From positions 1 to 7,704 of the forward strand of contig JASLBS010000078.1 in NCBI GenBank assembly GCA_030146405.1: a stretch of DNA of 7,704 bases, given 5' to 3'. Every line of letters begins with the position of its first letter. The stretch's first letter is position 1. Position numbers and translations under genes: made by a program. The DNA is from Arthrobacter sp. GTDB taxonomy: Bacteria; Actinomycetota; Actinomycetes; Actinomycetales; Micrococcaceae. The notes beneath the pieces were generated by a model that saw nothing but the letters and a program-made list of their open reading frames with translations, had not been told where the DNA came from and ran no database searches. Positions 5,117 to 7,704 of the stretch are shown here, one piece after another.

Positions 5117-6940
5117 ATGAGCCAGTTCCCCGCTGCCCCGTCCGAGTCCCCTGCTACCTCCGCCCCCATGCCGCCCCGAGCGGTCACGAAGGTCCTGGTG
5201 GCCAATCGCGGAGAGATCGCCGTACGCGTGATCCGCGCCGCACGAGACGAGGGGATCACGTCTGTGGCCGTGTACGCGGACCCGGACCGTGACGCCCTGC
5301 ACGTACGGATGGCCGACGAGGCCTTCGCCCTGGGCGGGGAGACCGCAGCCGAGTCCTACCTGGTGATGGACCGGATCCTCGACGCCGCCACGCGCAGCGG
5401 TGCGGACGCCATCCACCCCGGCTACGGTTTCCTGTCCGAGAATGCGGAGTTCGCCCAGCGCGTCGTCGACGCGGGCATCACCTGGATCGGCCCGTCCCCC
5501 GCCGCGATCTCGCAGCTGGGCGACAAGGTGCAGGCACGGCACATCGCCGAGCGCGTGGGCGCCCCGCTGGTACCCGGTACCAAGGACCCCGCGGAGTCCG
5601 TCCAGGAGGTCATCGACTTCGCCCAGGAGTTCGGGCTACCGATCGCCATCAAGGCTGCCTTCGGTGGAGGCGGCCGGGGTATCAAGGTGGTGCGCAGCCA
5701 CGAGGAGATCCCCGAGCTGTTCGACTCGGCCGTTCGTGAGGCCACCGCAGCCTTCGGCCGCGGCGAATGCTTCGTGGAGCGCTTCCTCGACGCCCCACGC
5801 CATGTGGAGACGCAGTGCCTCGCCGATGCCCACGGGAACGTCGTCGTCGTGTCCACCCGCGACTGCTCACTGCAGCGCCGCAACCAGAAGCTCGTGGAGG
5901 AGGCTCCGGCCCCCTTCCTCACCGAGGAGCAGAACAGGCGCCTCTACGAATCGTCCAAGGCGATCCTCCGCGAGGCGGGCTACGAGGGCGCCGGCACCTG
6001 CGAGTTCCTCGTGGGCCAGGACGGCACCATCTCCTTCCTCGAGGTCAACACACGCCTCCAGGTGGAGCACCCGGTGTCCGAGGAGGTCACCGGTATCGAC
6101 CTCGTCCGCGAGCAGTTCCGGATCGCCCGCGGCGAAGCCCTCGGCTACGGCGACCCCGAGGTGCGTGGCCACTCCTTCGAGTTCCGGATCAACGGCGAGG
6201 ACGCCGGCCGCGGCTTCATGCCCGCACCCGGCACCGTGCAGACCCTCAAGCTCCCCTCCGGCCCGGGCGTGCGGGTGGACTCCGGCATCGAGGCCGGCGA
6301 GGTAGTGGGGGGCAACTTCGACTCCATGCTCGCCAAGCTGATCGTCAGCGGAGCCAGCCGGGAACAGGCCCTGCAGCGTGCACGCCGGGCCCTTTCGGAG
6401 ATGGTGATCGAGGGCATGCCCACGGTGCTGCCGTTCCACGCCGCCGTCGTCGCCGATCCTGCCTTCGCGCCCGCCGAGGGACCGTTCTCGGTCCACACCC
6501 GCTGGATCGAGACCGAGTTCACCAACACCATCGCGCCCTGGAAGGGTGCGGCGGACCCCCTGGCCGAGGAGGATTCCCGTCAGCGCATCACCGTGGAGGT
6601 GGGCGGGCGCCGGCTCGAGGTAGTGCTCCCCGCAGGCCTCGGCGCCACCACGAACGGCAAGCCTGCCGCTCCTGCGAAGTCGAAGAAGTCCTCCCGCGCA
6701 CGTGCGGGCAAGGCGGCTGTCAGCGGCGACGAGCTGACCTCACCCATGCAGGGCACCATCGTGAAGGTGGCGGTGTCCGAGGGCGACACCGTGGCCGAGG
6801 GTGATCTGATCGTGGTGCTCGAGGCCATGAAGATGGAGCAGCCCCTCACCGCGCACAAGGCCGGCACCCTGTCGGGTCTCACCGCGGCTCCCGGAGACAC
6901 CGTCTCCGCCGGGTCCGTGATCGCGACCATCCAGGACTGA
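5117..6940 (+). CDS. accA3: Acyl/acetyl-CoA carboxylase alpha subunit (biotin carboxylase fused to biotin carboxyl carrier protein)
   Basis: 607 residues, matching the ~600 of actinobacterial AccA3. It uses ATP and bicarbonate to carboxylate its own biotin, which a separate AccD carboxyltransferase passes to acetyl- or propionyl-CoA for malonyl- or methylmalonyl-CoA in lipid synthesis. The biotin carboxylase N-domain starts at [17 protein letters not shown] (about residue 25). The ATP-grasp part has K179 and the glycine loop FGGGGRG (182-188), then [13 protein letters not shown] (250-262). The catalytic [11 protein letters not shown] is at 309-319, with E309, N311 and R313 matching E. coli AccC E288, N290 and R292. 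A Lys/Ala-rich linker lies at about 513-535. The biotinyl domain carries EAMKM with K572, 35 residues before the end, as expected. The first ~20 residues are a Pro/Ser/Ala-rich extension. Own promoter and ribosome-binding site. No accD or accE is in the window. Confidence 0.96.
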   Translation: MSQFPAAPSESPATSAPMPPRAVTKVLVANRGEIAVRVIRAARDEGITSVAVYADPDRDALHVRMADEAFALGGETAAESYLVMDRILDAATRSGADAIHPGYGFLSENAEFAQRVVDAGITWIGPSPAAISQLGDKVQARHIAERVGAPLVPGTKDPAESVQEVIDFAQEFGLPIAIKAAFGGGGRGIKVVRSHEEIPELFDSAVREATAAFGRGECFVERFLDAPRHVETQCLADAHGNVVVVSTRDCSLQRRNQKLVEEAPAPFLTEEQNRRLYESSKAILREAGYEGAGTCEFLVGQDGTISFLEVNTRLQVEHPVSEEVTGIDLVREQFRIARGEALGYGDPEVRGHSFEFRINGEDAGRGFMPAPGTVQTLKLPSGPGVRVDSGIEAGEVVGGNFDSMLAKLIVSGASREQALQRARRALSEMVIEGMPTVLPFHAAVVADPAFAPAEGPFSVHTRWIETEFTNTIAPWKGAADPLAEEDSRQRITVEVGGRRLEVVLPAGLGATTNGKPAAPAKSKKSSRARAGKAAVSGDELTSPMQGTIVKVAVSEGDTVAEGDLIVVLEAMKMEQPLTAHKAGTLSGLTAAPGDTVSAGSVIATIQD

Positions 6941-6989
6941 TCCGCTCCGCGATCGGCAGTACGGACCAGCAGGTCGGACCTGGTGACGA

Positions 6990-7025
6990 CGGGCGGGTGG
7001 ACACGGTAGGAGTCGCGCCCGCCCG
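6990..7025. terminator. Probable bidirectional terminator between convergent genes
   Basis: CGGGCGGG at 6990-6997 pairs with CCCGCCCG at 7018-7025 across a 20-nt loop. It lies 49 nt after the accA3 stop and 31 nt beyond the stop of the convergent minus-strand gene. A smaller palindrome, AGGTC-G-GACCT, lies at 6971-6981. No T tract is present on either strand. Confidence 0.5.
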
Positions 7026-7056
7026 GGGCTTGCGGCGCCCCTAATGGCCTCCGCTG

Positions 7057-7704
7057 TTACCGACCGTTCCCGCCATTGCCGTTCCCGTTGTTCCCGCCAT
7101 TGCCGTTCCCGTTGTTCCCACTACCAGGGTTCCCGTTACCCGGGTTCCCGCCGTTCCCGTTGCCCGGGGTTCCGCCGTTCCCGCTGCCGTTACCGTTGCC
7201 CGGGTTCCCGCCGTTCCCGCTGCCGTTGCCCGGGTTTCCACCGTTACCGTTGCCGTTCCCGTTGCCCGGGTTCCCGCCGTTCCCGTTGCCGTTGCCGTTG
7301 CCGTTGCCCGGGTTTCCACCGCTACCGTTGCCGGCGTTTCCAGCGTTCTCGTTACCCGGGTTACCAGCGTTACCGTTGCCGATACTCTGGCTCCCATCCT
7401 GGCCCGGGCTGTTACCCAGTGATTGCCCGGCGTCTTCAGCGATCTCCTCCGCCTCCTCGCGAGCGTCCTCGGCATCGTCCGAGCCGTCGTCGAGGTCCGA
7501 GCCGTCGTCCACCTCGTCGTCGATCTCCGGCAGGGGCGTGGGTTCCACGGGCACGGTTTCCTTCGGCAGCGGGGCGGGCTGATCCGGTGCAGGAGGCGCG
7601 GGCGCGGGTAGCGGTGCTGCCGGGCCCTCCGCGGGGGGAACCACCTCCGGCTGCACCTCACCGACCTCGAGCGACGCGATCAGCGCCTCGATGTGACCCC
7701 CGAT
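7057..7704 (-). CDS. Unidentified protein with Pro/Ala-rich, acidic and Gly-Asn-repeat C-terminal region (N-terminus outside window)
   Basis: The minus-strand frame is open from the window edge to a TAA at 7057-7059, giving 215 visible residues. I do not recognise the protein. The GTG at 7656 is an internal codon, because IGGHIEALIASLEVGE is read in frame upstream of it. The order is: a short possibly helical stretch (1-16), a Pro/Ala-rich segment (about 17-59), an acidic segment (about 60-92, roughly 19 Asp/Glu in 32 residues with DDGSDLDDGSDD), and a Gly-Asn repeat to the end (about 109-215). The tail carries no membrane anchor, LPXTG or cysteine. Such tails are usually disordered; a surface, secreted or regulatory protein is possible, but the defining domain is upstream. 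The plus strand is also open here as a Pro-Leu-Phe repeat (7076-7582), which I take as the shadow. Confidence 0.65.
   Translation of the reverse strand: MGGHIEALIASLEVGEVQPEVVPPAEGPAAPLPAPAPPAPDQPAPLPKETVPVEPTPLPEIDDEVDDGSDLDDGSDDAEDAREEAEEIAEDAGQSLGNSPGQDGSQSIGNGNAGNPGNENAGNAGNGSGGNPGNGNGNGNGNGGNPGNGNGNGNGGNPGNGSGNGGNPGNGNGSGNGGTPGNGNGGNPGNGNPGSGNNGNGNGGNNGNGNGGNGR
7060..7380 (-). repeat. Coding Gly-Asn repeat with seven [N/T]PGN units
   Basis: On the minus strand the tail is almost only Gly and Asn, arranged as G-[N/T]-P-G-N followed by two to five Gly-X dipeptides. Seven [N/T]PGN motifs occur, with X usually Asn, sometimes Ser, Ala or Glu. At DNA level CCCGGG recurs seven times at uneven spacing. 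Codons alternate between GGC/GGG/GGT and AAC. Repeat lengths differ between units, as expected from slippage or unequal recombination. Confidence 0.85.

Noticed and set aside
5168..5170. Alternative ATG start for accA3
   Set aside because: It would remove the non-conserved first 17 residues, but it has no ribosome-binding site, while ATG 5117 has AAGAAGGAG 11 nt upstream.
7060..7380. CRISPR or non-coding satellite
   Set aside because: The repeat keeps an open frame with a dipeptide register and unequal units, which fits a coding low-complexity repeat.
7076..7582. Plus-strand Pro-Leu-Phe-Gly repeat protein
   Set aside because: It is the complement of the Gly-Asn repeat. The minus frame continues to the window edge with a plausible Pro/Ala and acidic composition, so the minus strand is preferred, though not proven.

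Overview
This window is high-GC, almost entirely plus-strand actinobacterial DNA. The gene set (a DUF222/13E12-type HNH protein, an AccA3-type fused biotin carboxylase/biotin carrier, maf beside accA3), the codon use and the TAGGCT-like -10 boxes fit the order Micrococcales, perhaps Micrococcaceae. That placement is inference; there is no rRNA or other phylogenetic marker here.

Layout. (1) 1-404: the 3' end of a 13E12/DUF222-family HNH endonuclease gene cut by the window edge, followed by a strong hairpin at 421-458. (2) 459-742: a gap of clearly lower GC (about 55% by my count over 481-720) with no convincing gene. (3) 780-2495: a DUF885 zinc metallopeptidase-like protein, ended by a hairpin at 2514-2549. 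(4) 2667-4100: a DAACS-family (glutamate/dicarboxylate-type) amino acid:cation symporter with unusual residues at the expected sodium site. (5) 4094-4260: an imperfect 60-bp tandem repeat that begins at the symporter stop codon, followed by a 14-bp-stem terminator at 4288-4319. (6) 4376-5008: maf, a nucleotide pyrophosphatase. (7) 5117-6940: accA3, the biotin carboxylase plus biotin carrier subunit of an acyl-CoA carboxylase. (8) 7057-7704, minus strand: the C-terminal part of an unidentified protein made of a Pro/Ala-rich segment, an acidic segment and a Gly-Asn repeat, convergent with accA3.

How the genes relate. DUF885 and the symporter could form a peptide-breakdown and amino-acid-uptake pair, though each appears to have its own promoter. 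Maf and accA3 are near neighbours in other actinobacteria, where carboxyltransferase genes (accD, accE) are usually close; none is visible here. The most striking regulatory pattern is that three successive genes (DUF885, symporter, maf) have a TAGNNT box ending only 6-7 nt before the start codon. This predicts leaderless mRNAs. AccA3 instead has a TAGGCT box 30 nt upstream of its start and a clear AAGAAGGAG ribosome-binding site.

I did not find a clear new defence or mobile system. The best candidates for something undescribed are the stop-codon-containing 60-bp repeat array, the Lys/Gln substitutions in the transporter, and the Gly-Asn repeat protein.
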